Part shown: positions 23,498 through 31,392 of the stretch, piece after piece
How the letters are laid out: each line of letters starts with the position of its first letter
How positions within the stretch are numbered: the first letter of the stretch is position 1
DNA from: Chloroflexota bacterium
GTDB lineage: Bacteria; Chloroflexota; Anaerolineae; Anaerolineales; Villigracilaceae
Assembly (NCBI GenBank): GCA_016191845.1
Contig: JACPVF010000017.1
Coordinates: 1 to 64,000 of the forward strand
Reading direction: 5' to 3'
Length of the DNA: 64,000 nt
The notes under the pieces: generated by a model
What the model was told of the DNA's origin: nothing
The model's database searches: none
The model's input: the letters and a program-made list of their open reading frames with translations, nothing else
Made by a program: the position numbers and the translations under genes

Positions 23498-25924
23498 ATG
23501 ACCGATACCAAACAACTCACCCTTCCCATCACTGGCATGACTTGCGCGAATTGTGTTGCCACGGTGGAGCGCAATCTCAAGAAAATGGACGGCGTGCAAA
23601 CCGCAGTGGTCAATCTCTCCTCGGAGCGGGCCACCGTGGAATTCGATGCCTCGAAATTGGTACTGACCGATGTGATTGCACGCGTGCAGCGCGCGGGTTA
23701 CGGCGTCGCCACGGGCGAAGCGGACCTGGTCATCAAGCGCCTGGCCGACGATAATGACGCCCGCCGCCTTGAGAAGACTCTGCAAAAGCTGGATGGCGTG
23801 CTCGAAACGCAGGTCACGTTCACAACCGAGAAGGCGCGTATTAAATACGTGCCGACCATCATCAGTCAGGCCGAAATTCGACGAGCCGTCAGTGCGGCTG
23901 GGTTCGAGGCGCTGGAACTGGGCGGCGACGCCGAAGATGCCGAAGCGCTGGCGCGCGAACATGAGATCAACGAGCAGCGCCGACTGCTGCTGACAGGCTT
24001 GCTGTTCACTGTGCCGCTGTTCCTGTTCTCGATGGCGCGTGACTTTGGCTTGCTCGGCATGTGGGCACACGCGGAGTGGGTCCATTATGCGATGTGGGCG
24101 GTGGCGACGCCCGTGCAGTTCTACGTGGGCTGGCAGTATTACGTGGGCGCATACAAGTCGCTGCGCAACGGCTCAGCCAACATGGACGTGCTGATCGCGA
24201 TGGGTTCGTCGGTCGCATATATCTATTCGATCTTCATCACGCTGGGCATTATCCCAGGCCACGTGTATTTCGAGACCTCGGCGGTCATCATTACCTTGAT
24301 CCGCCTGGGCAAGTTCCTCGAAGCACGCGCCAAGGGACGTACCTCTGAGGCGATCAAGAAGCTGATGGGCTTGCGCGCCAAAACTGCGCGCGTCGTGCGC
24401 GATGGCGCGGAGACTGAAGTGCCCGTAGACGAAGTCCGCGTGGGCGACGTGGTGCTGGTGCGCCCTGGCGAGAAGATCCCCGTGGACGGCGTGGTCGTGG
24501 AAGGCCGCTCGGCCGTGGATGAATCCATGCTGACGGGTGAATCGCTGCCTGTCGAGAAACAGCCAGGCGAGACGGTCATCGGCGCGACGCTCAACAAGCT
24601 GGGTCTGCTCAAGTTCGAGGCGACCAAGGTTGGCAGGGAGACCGCGCTGGCGCAGATCATCAAGCTGGTGGAAGATGCGCAAGGTAGCAAGGCGCCCATT
24701 CAAAAGATGGCAGACCAGGTCTCGGCCATCTTTGTCCCTGCGGTGATCGGGATCGCGCTGTTGACCTTTGCGGGCTGGTACTTCTTTGGGCCTGCATTGC
24801 CTGTCAACGCGGATATGGACAACTTCACGCGCGCGCTGATCAACATGGTGGCTGTGCTGGTAATCGCCTGTCCGTGCGCGATGGGGTTGGCCACGCCGAC
24901 CGCCGTCATGGTGGGGACGGGCAAGGGCGCGGAAGCGGGCATCCTCTTCCGCAACAGTGAGGCGCTCGAACGTGCGGGCCGCATCGGCGTGGTGGTGCTG
25001 GATAAGACGGGCACCATTACGAAGGGTCAGCCTGCGGTGACGGATATCGTGACCGTGAACGGTGGACCGTTACCCGAAGAGCAGCTCCTGCGTCTGGCAG
25101 CTTCTGTGGAGAAAGGCAGTGAACATCCGTTGGGTGAGGCGATCTGGGCGGAGGCGACTCAGCGTGGGCTGGTTCTGGCGGAAGCGGCTGGGTTCAAGGC
25201 CGAGCCTGGGAACGGAGTCCAGGCCGAGGTCGAGGGCAGGGTGGTGGCTGTCGGTAACGTGAGGATGATGCAGGCACGGAACATTTCGCTAAACGGAATC
25301 CAGCCCGAGGTCGAACGTCTGCAAGCCGAGGCCAAGACGGCCATGCTGGTCGCGGTCGATGAGCAGATCGCGGGCGTCATCGCCGTAGCGGACACGCTCA
25401 AGGACGGTTCGGTCGAGGCGATCCAGGAATTGCATCGACATGGCTTGAGGGTTGCCATGATCACAGGCGACAATCAGAAGACTGCCGAGGCGATCGCAAA
25501 GCAGGTTGGCGTGGATACGGTTCTGGCCGAAGTGCTGCCTGCCGACAAAGCCAGTGAGGTGAAGAAGTTGCAGGAAGCCGCCAACGTGGTGGCGATGGTC
25601 GGCGACGGCGTGAACGATGCGCCCGCCCTGGCGCAGGCTGACGTGGGCCTGGCCATCGGCACGGGTACGGATGTGGCCATGGCTGCCGCGCCTGTGACCT
25701 TGATGAGCGGTGACCTGCGCGGTGTGGGGCGCGCCATCTCGCTCTCGCGCAAAACGCTGGGCACCATCAAGCAGAATCTGTTCTGGGCTTTCTTCTACAA
25801 CGTGATCCTGATCCCTGCCGCGGCGCTGGGATACCTCAACCCGATGCTGGCGGCTGGCGCGATGGCGTTCAGCAGTGTGTTCGTGGTCAGTAACAGCCTG
25901 CGCCTGCGCGGGCAGAAGATCTGA
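23498..25924 (+). CDS. copA: Copper-exporting P1B-type ATPase CopA
   Basis: The protein has 808 residues and exports Cu(I) from the cytoplasm at the cost of ATP. HMA domain 1 carries GMTCANC (C16, C19). HMA domain 2 (about 80-145) keeps the fold but has no CxxC. The TM block then contains [10 protein letters not shown], with TGES (actuator), DKTGTIT (phosphorylation), SEHPLG and [10 protein letters not shown]. The late helices carry YNVILIPAA and [12 protein letters not shown], the Cu(I)-type signature. GAGGA at 23488-23492 supports the ATG at 23498. An upstream ATG at 23465 lacks support. Confidence 0.95.
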   Translation: MTDTKQLTLPITGMTCANCVATVERNLKKMDGVQTAVVNLSSERATVEFDASKLVLTDVIARVQRAGYGVATGEADLVIKRLADDNDARRLEKTLQKLDGVLETQVTFTTEKARIKYVPTIISQAEIRRAVSAAGFEALELGGDAEDAEALAREHEINEQRRLLLTGLLFTVPLFLFSMARDFGLLGMWAHAEWVHYAMWAVATPVQFYVGWQYYVGAYKSLRNGSANMDVLIAMGSSVAYIYSIFITLGIIPGHVYFETSAVIITLIRLGKFLEARAKGRTSEAIKKLMGLRAKTARVVRDGAETEVPVDEVRVGDVVLVRPGEKIPVDGVVVEGRSAVDESMLTGESLPVEKQPGETVIGATLNKLGLLKFEATKVGRETALAQIIKLVEDAQGSKAPIQKMADQVSAIFVPAVIGIALLTFAGWYFFGPALPVNADMDNFTRALINMVAVLVIACPCAMGLATPTAVMVGTGKGAEAGILFRNSEALERAGRIGVVVLDKTGTITKGQPAVTDIVTVNGGPLPEEQLLRLAASVEKGSEHPLGEAIWAEATQRGLVLAEAAGFKAEPGNGVQAEVEGRVVAVGNVRMMQARNISLNGIQPEVERLQAEAKTAMLVAVDEQIAGVIAVADTLKDGSVEAIQELHRHGLRVAMITGDNQKTAEAIAKQVGVDTVLAEVLPADKASEVKKLQEAANVVAMVGDGVNDAPALAQADVGLAIGTGTDVAMAAAPVTLMSGDLRGVGRAISLSRKTLGTIKQNLFWAFFYNVILIPAAALGYLNPMLAAGAMAFSSVFVVSNSLRLRGQKI

Positions 25925-25931
25925 AATTTAA

Positions 25932-25963
25932 GGGAGGCCTGTGAAAAACAGGCTTCCCTTTTT
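25932..25963 (+). terminator. Terminator or attenuator after copA
   Basis: GGGAGGCCTGT (25932-25942) pairs with ACAGGCTTCCC (25948-25958), with one G-T pair, across GAAAA and is followed by TTTTT. Because the next gene starts only 20 bases later, read-through must supply it unless a promoter lies inside copA. Confidence 0.85.
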
Positions 25964-25982
25964 AAAAAGGACAAACTTTAAC

Positions 25983-26501
25983 ATGCGTTTCAATAAACTT
26001 TCCTTTATCATCTCTTCGCTCCTGTTCATCTCATTGCTGGCAGCCTGTGCACCCAAAGCGGCTGAGATGCCGACCGTGGTGCTGCCCGCGGGTATGGCCT
26101 ACGTGGACGGCAAGGAGATCTACTTCGTCCATACCGAGGCATCGGATGCGGATGTTGCCAAACTGCTGACCGACATGATGGATTCGCCTGTACTGTATGT
26201 GCCTACCCTGGCAAACACACCTGATGAGGCATTGGCGAATGTATATGTGTTCGAGAATGGTCTGAAAGGCATGGGTCCCTTTGGTTTTCAGTCGGATGTC
26301 TTCGACAATCCGCCAGGCAGCGAGGGATATTCACCCCTGCGCCGCATCAACGTGGTGACCTGGGCAGACGCGTCCAAGGCGCGTGAGTTGAAATCAGTGG
26401 CCGAGATCCAGGCGGCGGAAGCGGCAGGCGAGGTGACTCTTGCCCAGCCTGGCGTGGTGGTCAACATGCCCTTCGTCGTCTGGGACGGCGGGAAGCGTTA
26501 G
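25983..26501 (+). CDS. Lipoprotein of the copper cluster, unknown function
   Basis: The protein has 172 residues with a signal peptide MRFNKLSFIISSLLFISLLAAC and acylated cysteine at residue 22. The mature part contains AYVDGKEIYFVHTEASD, DSPVLYVPTLANTPDEAL and GFQSDVFDNPPGSEGYSPLRRI. It looks like a conserved secreted domain rather than a random tail, but I cannot name the family firmly. The start at 25983 lies outside the terminator stem, unlike the GTG at 25941, which is inside it. It lies two bases before the SafE-like gene, so the products probably work together in extracytoplasmic copper handling (inference). Confidence 0.75.
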   Translation: MRFNKLSFIISSLLFISLLAACAPKAAEMPTVVLPAGMAYVDGKEIYFVHTEASDADVAKLLTDMMDSPVLYVPTLANTPDEALANVYVFENGLKGMGPFGFQSDVFDNPPGSEGYSPLRRINVVTWADASKARELKSVAEIQAAEAAGEVTLAQPGVVVNMPFVVWDGGKR

Positions 26502-26503
26502 CC

Positions 26504-27736
26504 ATGTCGGCCAACCGATCTCAAAAAATTAACAAGCCACGCTCGCCACAAGTGGATCCTGTAGTGCTGGCTGCCCTGGGCGTGCTGCTGGTGGCAATTG
26601 CCATTTTGATGATCGTCAACCCATCGTTGGGTCAGCGTGGCGTGACGGTGGCGGGCGGCGCCTTCTCGATGAGCCAGATCATGGTGGCCTTCGTCACAGG
26701 TGTAACCACGGGTGGCCTGAGCTGCCTGGCGGTGCAAGGCGGGCTGCTGGCCAGTTCACTGGCGCACCAGATCGAGCAGGATTACCTGCAAAATGCGCCG
26801 CAGGGTAAAAAGGAAAAGGACAAGGTCCAGCCGAAACGTTCCAACAGTGCCTTGCCGATTTTGCTTTTTCTCTCGTCCAAGCTGGTGATGTACACCCTGC
26901 TGGGCGCGCTCTTCGGCTGGGCGGGTTCATTCCTTACCTTCAGCCCCGTCACGCGCGCGGTGCTGATGATCGCCATTGCGATCTTCATGCTGGGCAACGG
27001 TCTGCGCATGTTGAACGTGCACCCGATCTTCCGTTATTTCTCCATCGAGCCGCCCAAGTTCATCACACGCTACATCCGCCGCACTGCCAAGAATGGAACG
27101 GAGTTGTTCACCCCGCTCTTCCTCGGCTCGCTGACAGTCTTCATCCCCTGCGGCGTAACGCAGGCCATGCTGGCGACCGCGCTCGGCACGGGGAGCGCGC
27201 TGGCGGGTGCAATGCTATTGTTCGCCTTCACACTGGGAACCAGCCCCGTTTTCTTCATCGTTGCTTATCTGACAACCGAACTAGGTGCGCGTCTCGAAAA
27301 GTTCTTCATGCGCTTTGTGGCCGTAGTAGTGCTGGTATTGGGACTTGTAACGTTGAACGGCGCGCTCAATCTGTTGGGTTCCCCGCTCTCCTTTGAAAAC
27401 CTGACCCGTGGGCTGATCCCGTCTACGAGCGGAGTCTCGGCCCAAGCCACCTCGGCGCCGATCGCCTCGACAGGCGGGATCACGCTCGAGGTTCGCTCGG
27501 CGGGTTATTTCCCGCAGACGCTCAAGGCTCCCGCGGGACAAAAGGTCACGCTCAACCTGGTCACGAATCAGACCTATTCCTGCGCCCGCGATTTCGTCAT
27601 TCCCGACCTGAACTATTATCAGCTCCTGCCCGAGACGGGCACCGTCACCGTGGACATTCCCGCCCAGCCCGCGGGCACGAAGATGTTCTTCACCTGCTCA
27701 ATGGGCATGTACACGGGACAGATCATTTTCGAGTGA
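26504..27736 (+). CDS. SafE/DsbD-like membrane protein with C-terminal cupredoxin domain
   Basis: The protein has 410 residues. After one N-terminal TM helix (about 20-40) comes a six-helix SafE/UreH-like transporter domain with the paired cysteine motifs TTGGLSCLAVQGG and VFIPCGVTQAML. A Ser/Thr linker leads to a cupredoxin-like domain (about 320-410). There the usual histidine end is replaced by SCARDFVIP, and the C-terminal loop is FTCSMGMYTGQI with Cys and Met ligands. It is probably a copper-trafficking protein of the membrane's outer face. It is two bases from the lipoprotein gene. Confidence 0.85.
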   Translation: MSANRSQKINKPRSPQVDPVVLAALGVLLVAIAILMIVNPSLGQRGVTVAGGAFSMSQIMVAFVTGVTTGGLSCLAVQGGLLASSLAHQIEQDYLQNAPQGKKEKDKVQPKRSNSALPILLFLSSKLVMYTLLGALFGWAGSFLTFSPVTRAVLMIAIAIFMLGNGLRMLNVHPIFRYFSIEPPKFITRYIRRTAKNGTELFTPLFLGSLTVFIPCGVTQAMLATALGTGSALAGAMLLFAFTLGTSPVFFIVAYLTTELGARLEKFFMRFVAVVVLVLGLVTLNGALNLLGSPLSFENLTRGLIPSTSGVSAQATSAPIASTGGITLEVRSAGYFPQTLKAPAGQKVTLNLVTNQTYSCARDFVIPDLNYYQLLPETGTVTVDIPAQPAGTKMFFTCSMGMYTGQIIFE

Positions 27737-27743
27737 GGTTCTC

Positions 27744-27956
27744 ATGATCAAGAAGACCTATTCTGTTCCCGATATGCACTGCTCGAACTGCTCGATGCGC
27801 CTCGAAAGTATCGAGGACGACCTGCCTGGCATCCGCGAGATCAACGCCAGCTATCACAAACAGCAGATGGTGGTCGAGTTCGATGAGGCCCAGGTCAGTG
27901 AGGAGCAGATCCTGGCGGCGGTCAAGAAAAAAGGCTATCAGGCCATCCCCGCATAA
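27744..27956 (+). CDS. Heavy-metal-associated domain protein (second CopZ-like)
   Basis: The protein has 70 residues, a single HMA domain with the metal loop MHCSNC (cysteines at about 13 and 16). It follows the SafE-cupredoxin gene by seven bases, suggesting that it delivers copper to that protein or to CopA. It differs clearly from the first chaperone at 23222, so this is not a recent duplication. A terminator follows. Confidence 0.9.
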   Translation: MIKKTYSVPDMHCSNCSMRLESIEDDLPGIREINASYHKQQMVVEFDEAQVSEEQILAAVKKKGYQAIPA

Positions 27957-27960
27957 CAAA

Positions 27961-27988
27961 AATGGACGGTGGATGCCGTCCATTTTTT
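27961..27988 (+). terminator. Terminator of the copper cluster
   Basis: AATGGACGG (27961-27969) pairs with CCGTCCATT (27976-27984) across six bases, followed by a T-run. Confidence 0.85.
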
Positions 27989-28003
27989 ATGGAATTGCAT
28001 TGC

Positions 28004-28135
28004 TCATTTGGAGATGTTGTCGAGCCGACGTTCCACATTGCGCTGAACCGCGGGAGTCATTAGCTGCCGTTTGACACCAAATGTGCCAAAGAGAAAACCG
28101 AGTGCGGACCACACAAGAAAATAAGGGAATTTCAT
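28004..28135 (-). CDS. 43-residue predicted membrane peptide
   Basis: The peptide begins MKFPYFLVWSALGFLFGTFG and continues with a basic amphipathic tail rich in Arg and Asn. One hydrophobic helix is seen at residues 4-20. On the minus strand the ATG is preceded by AAGAAAGGAAAAACG, a good ribosome binding site. The function is unknown. The evidence is the start context and the TM-plus-basic-tail layout only, so a non-coding stretch is still possible. Confidence 0.5.
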   Translation of the reverse strand: MKFPYFLVWSALGFLFGTFGVKRQLMTPAVQRNVERRLDNISK

Positions 28136-28223
28136 CGTTTTTCCTTTCTTGATCGATAATGTACGGAAGACGACTCCTTCCCATGAATTGTTCCCGTTAT
28201 TTCGACTGTTAATGATTTGGAAG

Positions 28224-28252
28224 TTGCCTTCCTTGAAAATCTACTCTATACT
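28224..28252 (+). promoter_or_regulatory. Promoter of the acyltransferase-rarD-SDR operon
   Basis: TTGCCT (28224-28229) and TATACT (28247-28252) are 17 bases apart. The predicted start (about 28259) excludes an upstream TTG at 28217 as translation start. Confidence 0.65.
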
Positions 28253-28291
28253 TGGCAGGCCTTTCAAAAAAAACATAAACTGAAAAATTAC

Positions 28292-29335
28292 ATGCCAGAT
28301 TCATTGATGCAACCTAAAGATACAACCCGCCTCCATTGGGTGGATTTTTTGCGGGTGCTGGCCACCTTCCTGGTCGTGTTGGCCCACGTGGACTTGTGGG
28401 GAAGTCCGCCGCGACAAGCCCAGTTGTTCTATTATGTTCTGTCGCGAGTGGGGGTTCCGTTCTTCTTCATGATCAGCGGTTATCTCCTGCTCGGAAAACA
28501 GGAAGGAATTGGGGAGTTCCTGAAAAAACGCGCGTGGAAGATCCTGGTCCCTTTTCTTGTCTGGTCCGTTCTGTACGACGTGTTTTGGAATCAATCTTTC
28601 GCTCCAACGGGATTCACCGTAGAGGCCGTGCTCAAGATGTTCATACGCATCCTGCGCGGCCCCCGGGCTGGTCACCTGTGGTTCTTTTATCCGTTGATCG
28701 GGCTATACCTGTTCATGCCCACCCTGCGACTTTTTGTCGCCAAGGCCAGGCAATCCGATCTGTATTATTTTATCGGTCTCTGGTTCTTTGCCGTCCCAGT
28801 TCTGTATATTTTGAGCGAGTTCACGCCCCTGAAAGTTGGCTTTGACCTGCAATTCGCGACAGGATATGTGGGTTATTTCCTGCTGGGACTGGTGCTCGGG
28901 CGGCTGGAACTTACGCCGCGCCTTTTATGGATGGCGGTCTGTATCTTTTTGATAGGGTCCGTGTTTACCTACGCAGTCCACTACTTCAACCTGCCGCCAC
29001 AGAATAATGAAACGGTCTTCCGTAGTTATCTGAGCCTGAATGTCGTGCTCATGTCTGCGGCGGCTTTCCTGCTGGTGCGGGCGGCAGGGGAGCAAATTAC
29101 TCCGCGTTTCGCCCCCGCACTGACTTTGTTCAGCCAGACCAGTTTTGGCATTTACCTCGTACATCTCTTTGTCATGAACTGGGTCGCCTTGGGTTGGAAT
29201 GCTCTGGGTTTCAGCACAGAGGTCGGACCTTCGGCGTTGATCATCCCTCTTGTTGCGCTGACTGTCTTCCTGATTTCCTTCCTGATTACTTATATTTTGC
29301 GTAAAATTCCACTTGTCCGTTCCATTGTTCCCTAG
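28292..29335 (+). CDS. Membrane acyltransferase, family 3
   Basis: The protein has 347 residues from ATG 28292 (28307 is an alternative start). About ten TM helices are visible. The opening WVDFLRVLATFLVVLAHVDLW with its histidine is typical of acyltransferase family 3 (OafA/WecH-like), which transfers acyl groups onto exported sugars or lipids. The late segment LFSQTSFGIYLVHLF also fits. The ribosome binding site is weak. It is the first gene of a three-gene unit with rarD (14-base gap). Confidence 0.8.
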   Translation: MPDSLMQPKDTTRLHWVDFLRVLATFLVVLAHVDLWGSPPRQAQLFYYVLSRVGVPFFFMISGYLLLGKQEGIGEFLKKRAWKILVPFLVWSVLYDVFWNQSFAPTGFTVEAVLKMFIRILRGPRAGHLWFFYPLIGLYLFMPTLRLFVAKARQSDLYYFIGLWFFAVPVLYILSEFTPLKVGFDLQFATGYVGYFLLGLVLGRLELTPRLLWMAVCIFLIGSVFTYAVHYFNLPPQNNETVFRSYLSLNVVLMSAAAFLLVRAAGEQITPRFAPALTLFSQTSFGIYLVHLFVMNWVALGWNALGFSTEVGPSALIIPLVALTVFLISFLITYILRKIPLVRSIVP

Positions 29336-29349
29336 CCAAAGGAAGAAAA

Positions 29350-30249
29350 ATGAATAAAGGTATTCTGTACGGCATTGGCGCGTATGCGTTGTGGGGATTC
29401 TTTCCCATCTATTGGAAGCTTCTCCATCACGTGCCCGCCCTGCAATTGCTCGGCCATCGTATCGGCTGGTCGTTCGTCATGCTGATGGCGGTTGTCTTTG
29501 TCACCCGTCAATGGGCGGACTTTCGCTCGAAACTTAACGGGCGCACTCTTGGCATCTACTTCATCGCTGCCATCCTGATCGGCGTCAATTGGCTGACCTA
29601 CGTCTGGGCGGTCAACGCAGGCTTTATCGTCGAGACCAGCCTGGGCTATTTCATCAATCCGCTCCTGAGCGTATTGTTGGGCGTGATCATCCTGCGCGAA
29701 AAGCTGCGCCCCGCCCAGTGGATACCGCTTGGGTTGGCCGCCGCGGGTGTCATCTACCTGACCGTCGTCTACGGCAAGCTGCCGTGGATCGCGTTGACGC
29801 TGGCCTTTTCGTTCGGTGTCTACGGCCTGGTCAAGAAGTTGGCTCCGCTTGGCTCGCTCTACGGTCTGACGCTCGAAACGGGCATTCTCTTCCTGCCGGC
29901 GCTTATCTACCTGCTGACGATGGAAACGAACGGATCAGGCGCCTTCCTGCACACGGGCACCAACTCTGATCTGTTGATGATCGGTGCGGGCATCGCCACC
30001 ACGGTCCCGCTGCTGATGTTTGCCTCGGCGGCGAAGAGTATCCCGCTTTCAATGGTCGGCCTGTTGCAATACATCGCGCCCACCATCCAATTTCTCTTGG
30101 GCGTCTTCGTCTACAAGGAAGCCTTCGACTTCAATCACCTGATCGGTTTCAGCGTGGTCTGGCTGGCGCTGGTCATCTTTTGGGTCGAGAACTACCTCGC
30201 ACATCGCAACGTTTCGACGGAACCCATCCCTGAGATGGGGGAGGGCTAG
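29350..30249 (+). CDS. rarD: RarD/EamA family transporter
   Basis: The protein has 299 residues and about ten TM helices arranged as two EamA repeats. It starts MNKGILYGIGAYALWGFFPIYWK, the RarD signature, and contains WLTYVWAVNAGFIVETSLGYFINPLL. RarD proteins are drug/metabolite-superfamily permeases. The substrate is not predictable. AAAGGAAGAAAA precedes the ATG. Its stop is directly followed by the ATG of the SDR gene. Confidence 0.88.
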   Translation: MNKGILYGIGAYALWGFFPIYWKLLHHVPALQLLGHRIGWSFVMLMAVVFVTRQWADFRSKLNGRTLGIYFIAAILIGVNWLTYVWAVNAGFIVETSLGYFINPLLSVLLGVIILREKLRPAQWIPLGLAAAGVIYLTVVYGKLPWIALTLAFSFGVYGLVKKLAPLGSLYGLTLETGILFLPALIYLLTMETNGSGAFLHTGTNSDLLMIGAGIATTVPLLMFASAAKSIPLSMVGLLQYIAPTIQFLLGVFVYKEAFDFNHLIGFSVVWLALVIFWVENYLAHRNVSTEPIPEMGEG

Positions 30250-31266
30250 ATGAAAATTCTGTTCATCGGCGGGACAGGGCTGATCAGCTCCGCTTGTTCG
30301 GACCTGGCTGTCCAGCGTGGACACGACCTGACCTTGTTGAATCGTTCCGCCTCGACGAAGTATCCTGTACCCGCACCTGCTTCCGTACTCCAGGCGGACG
30401 TCCATGCCGATGAGGCGGCGCTTTCCGCGCTGTTGGCGGATCAGCACTTCGATGTCGTCGTCGATTGGATCGCCTTCAATATGGACGACATCCAGCGCGA
30501 CCTGCGCCTTTTCCGCGGCAGGACCGACCAGTTTATCTTCATCAGTTCGGCCAGCGCCTATCAGAAACCGCCGCAGAATTACCTGATTACTGAAGAGACG
30601 CCGCTGGAGAATCCTTTCTGGCAATATTCGCGCGACAAAATTGCTTGTGAGGATCGCCTGATGCAGGCCTATCGTGAAGAGGGCTTTCCCGTCACCATCA
30701 TCCGCCCGTCGCTGACGTATGGCCCGTCGCAGATCGCGTTATGTGTCAACTCGTGGCAGCACCCGTGGACGGTCCTCGCGCGTATGAAACGCGGTGAGAG
30801 GGTCATCGTGCCGGGCGACGGTACCTCGTTGTGGGTGATGACCTGGCACGAGGATTTTGCCGTCGGCCTGCTGGGCTTGTTCGGGAATCCCAAGGCCATC
30901 GGCGAAGCCTTCCACATCACCTCGGACGAAGTCCTTTCGTGGAATCAAATTTACCTCGAAGTGTACAAAGCCCTGGGTGTGGAACCGAACATCGTCCACG
31001 TGGCCTCGGAGTTGATCGCTGCTTACGACGAGCACGCCGTCGGCAGCCTGATCGGCGACAAGGTCAACAGTGTGGCCTTCGATAATAGTAAGATCAAACG
31101 TTTCGTACCCGAGTACAGCTGCCAGGTCCATTGGGCGGAGGGCTGCCGCCGCACCCTGGACTGGTTCGAGGCGCATCCCGAATTCCAGACCGTAGACGAA
31201 GACCAGAATCGATTGTGGGATCGCATCCTTGTGGCATACGAGAATGCTTATCCGGCAAAAGCCTGA
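30250..31266 (+). CDS. NAD(P)-dependent epimerase/dehydratase (extended SDR)
   Basis: The protein has 338 residues. The Rossmann motif FIGGTGLISS is at residues 5-14. An SSASAYQ serine segment and YSRDK (YxxxK catalytic pair) follow. The C-terminal part binds the sugar or other substrate (FHITSDEVLSWNQIY). It resembles NAD-dependent sugar epimerases, but the substrate is unknown. It is fused end-to-end with rarD, with no gap. Confidence 0.85.
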   Translation: MKILFIGGTGLISSACSDLAVQRGHDLTLLNRSASTKYPVPAPASVLQADVHADEAALSALLADQHFDVVVDWIAFNMDDIQRDLRLFRGRTDQFIFISSASAYQKPPQNYLITEETPLENPFWQYSRDKIACEDRLMQAYREEGFPVTIIRPSLTYGPSQIALCVNSWQHPWTVLARMKRGERVIVPGDGTSLWVMTWHEDFAVGLLGLFGNPKAIGEAFHITSDEVLSWNQIYLEVYKALGVEPNIVHVASELIAAYDEHAVGSLIGDKVNSVAFDNSKIKRFVPEYSCQVHWAEGCRRTLDWFEAHPEFQTVDEDQNRLWDRILVAYENAYPAKA

Positions 31267-31282
31267 CAGCACCGGAGCAATT

Positions 31283-31312
31283 GCCCAATCTCCATAGAGA
31301 TTGGGCTTTTTT
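31283..31312 (+). terminator. Terminator after the SDR gene
   Basis: GCCCAATCTC (31283-31292) and GAGATTGGGC (31297-31306) form a perfect ten-base stem with a CATA loop and a six-T tail. Confidence 0.92.
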
Positions 31313-31321
31313 ATCCCCCGG

Positions 31322-31350
31322 TTGAATTCGACTCCTGCAGGTTGTACAAT
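31322..31350 (+). promoter_or_regulatory. Promoter of the patatin gene
   Basis: TTGAAT (31322-31327), 17 bases, TACAAT (31345-31350). A start near 31357 supports the ATG at 31393 over an in-frame ATG at 31342. Confidence 0.7.
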
Positions 31351-31392
31351 GGTTTCAATCTCCTTCCCACTTTCTTTAGTAATGGAGGCAAC

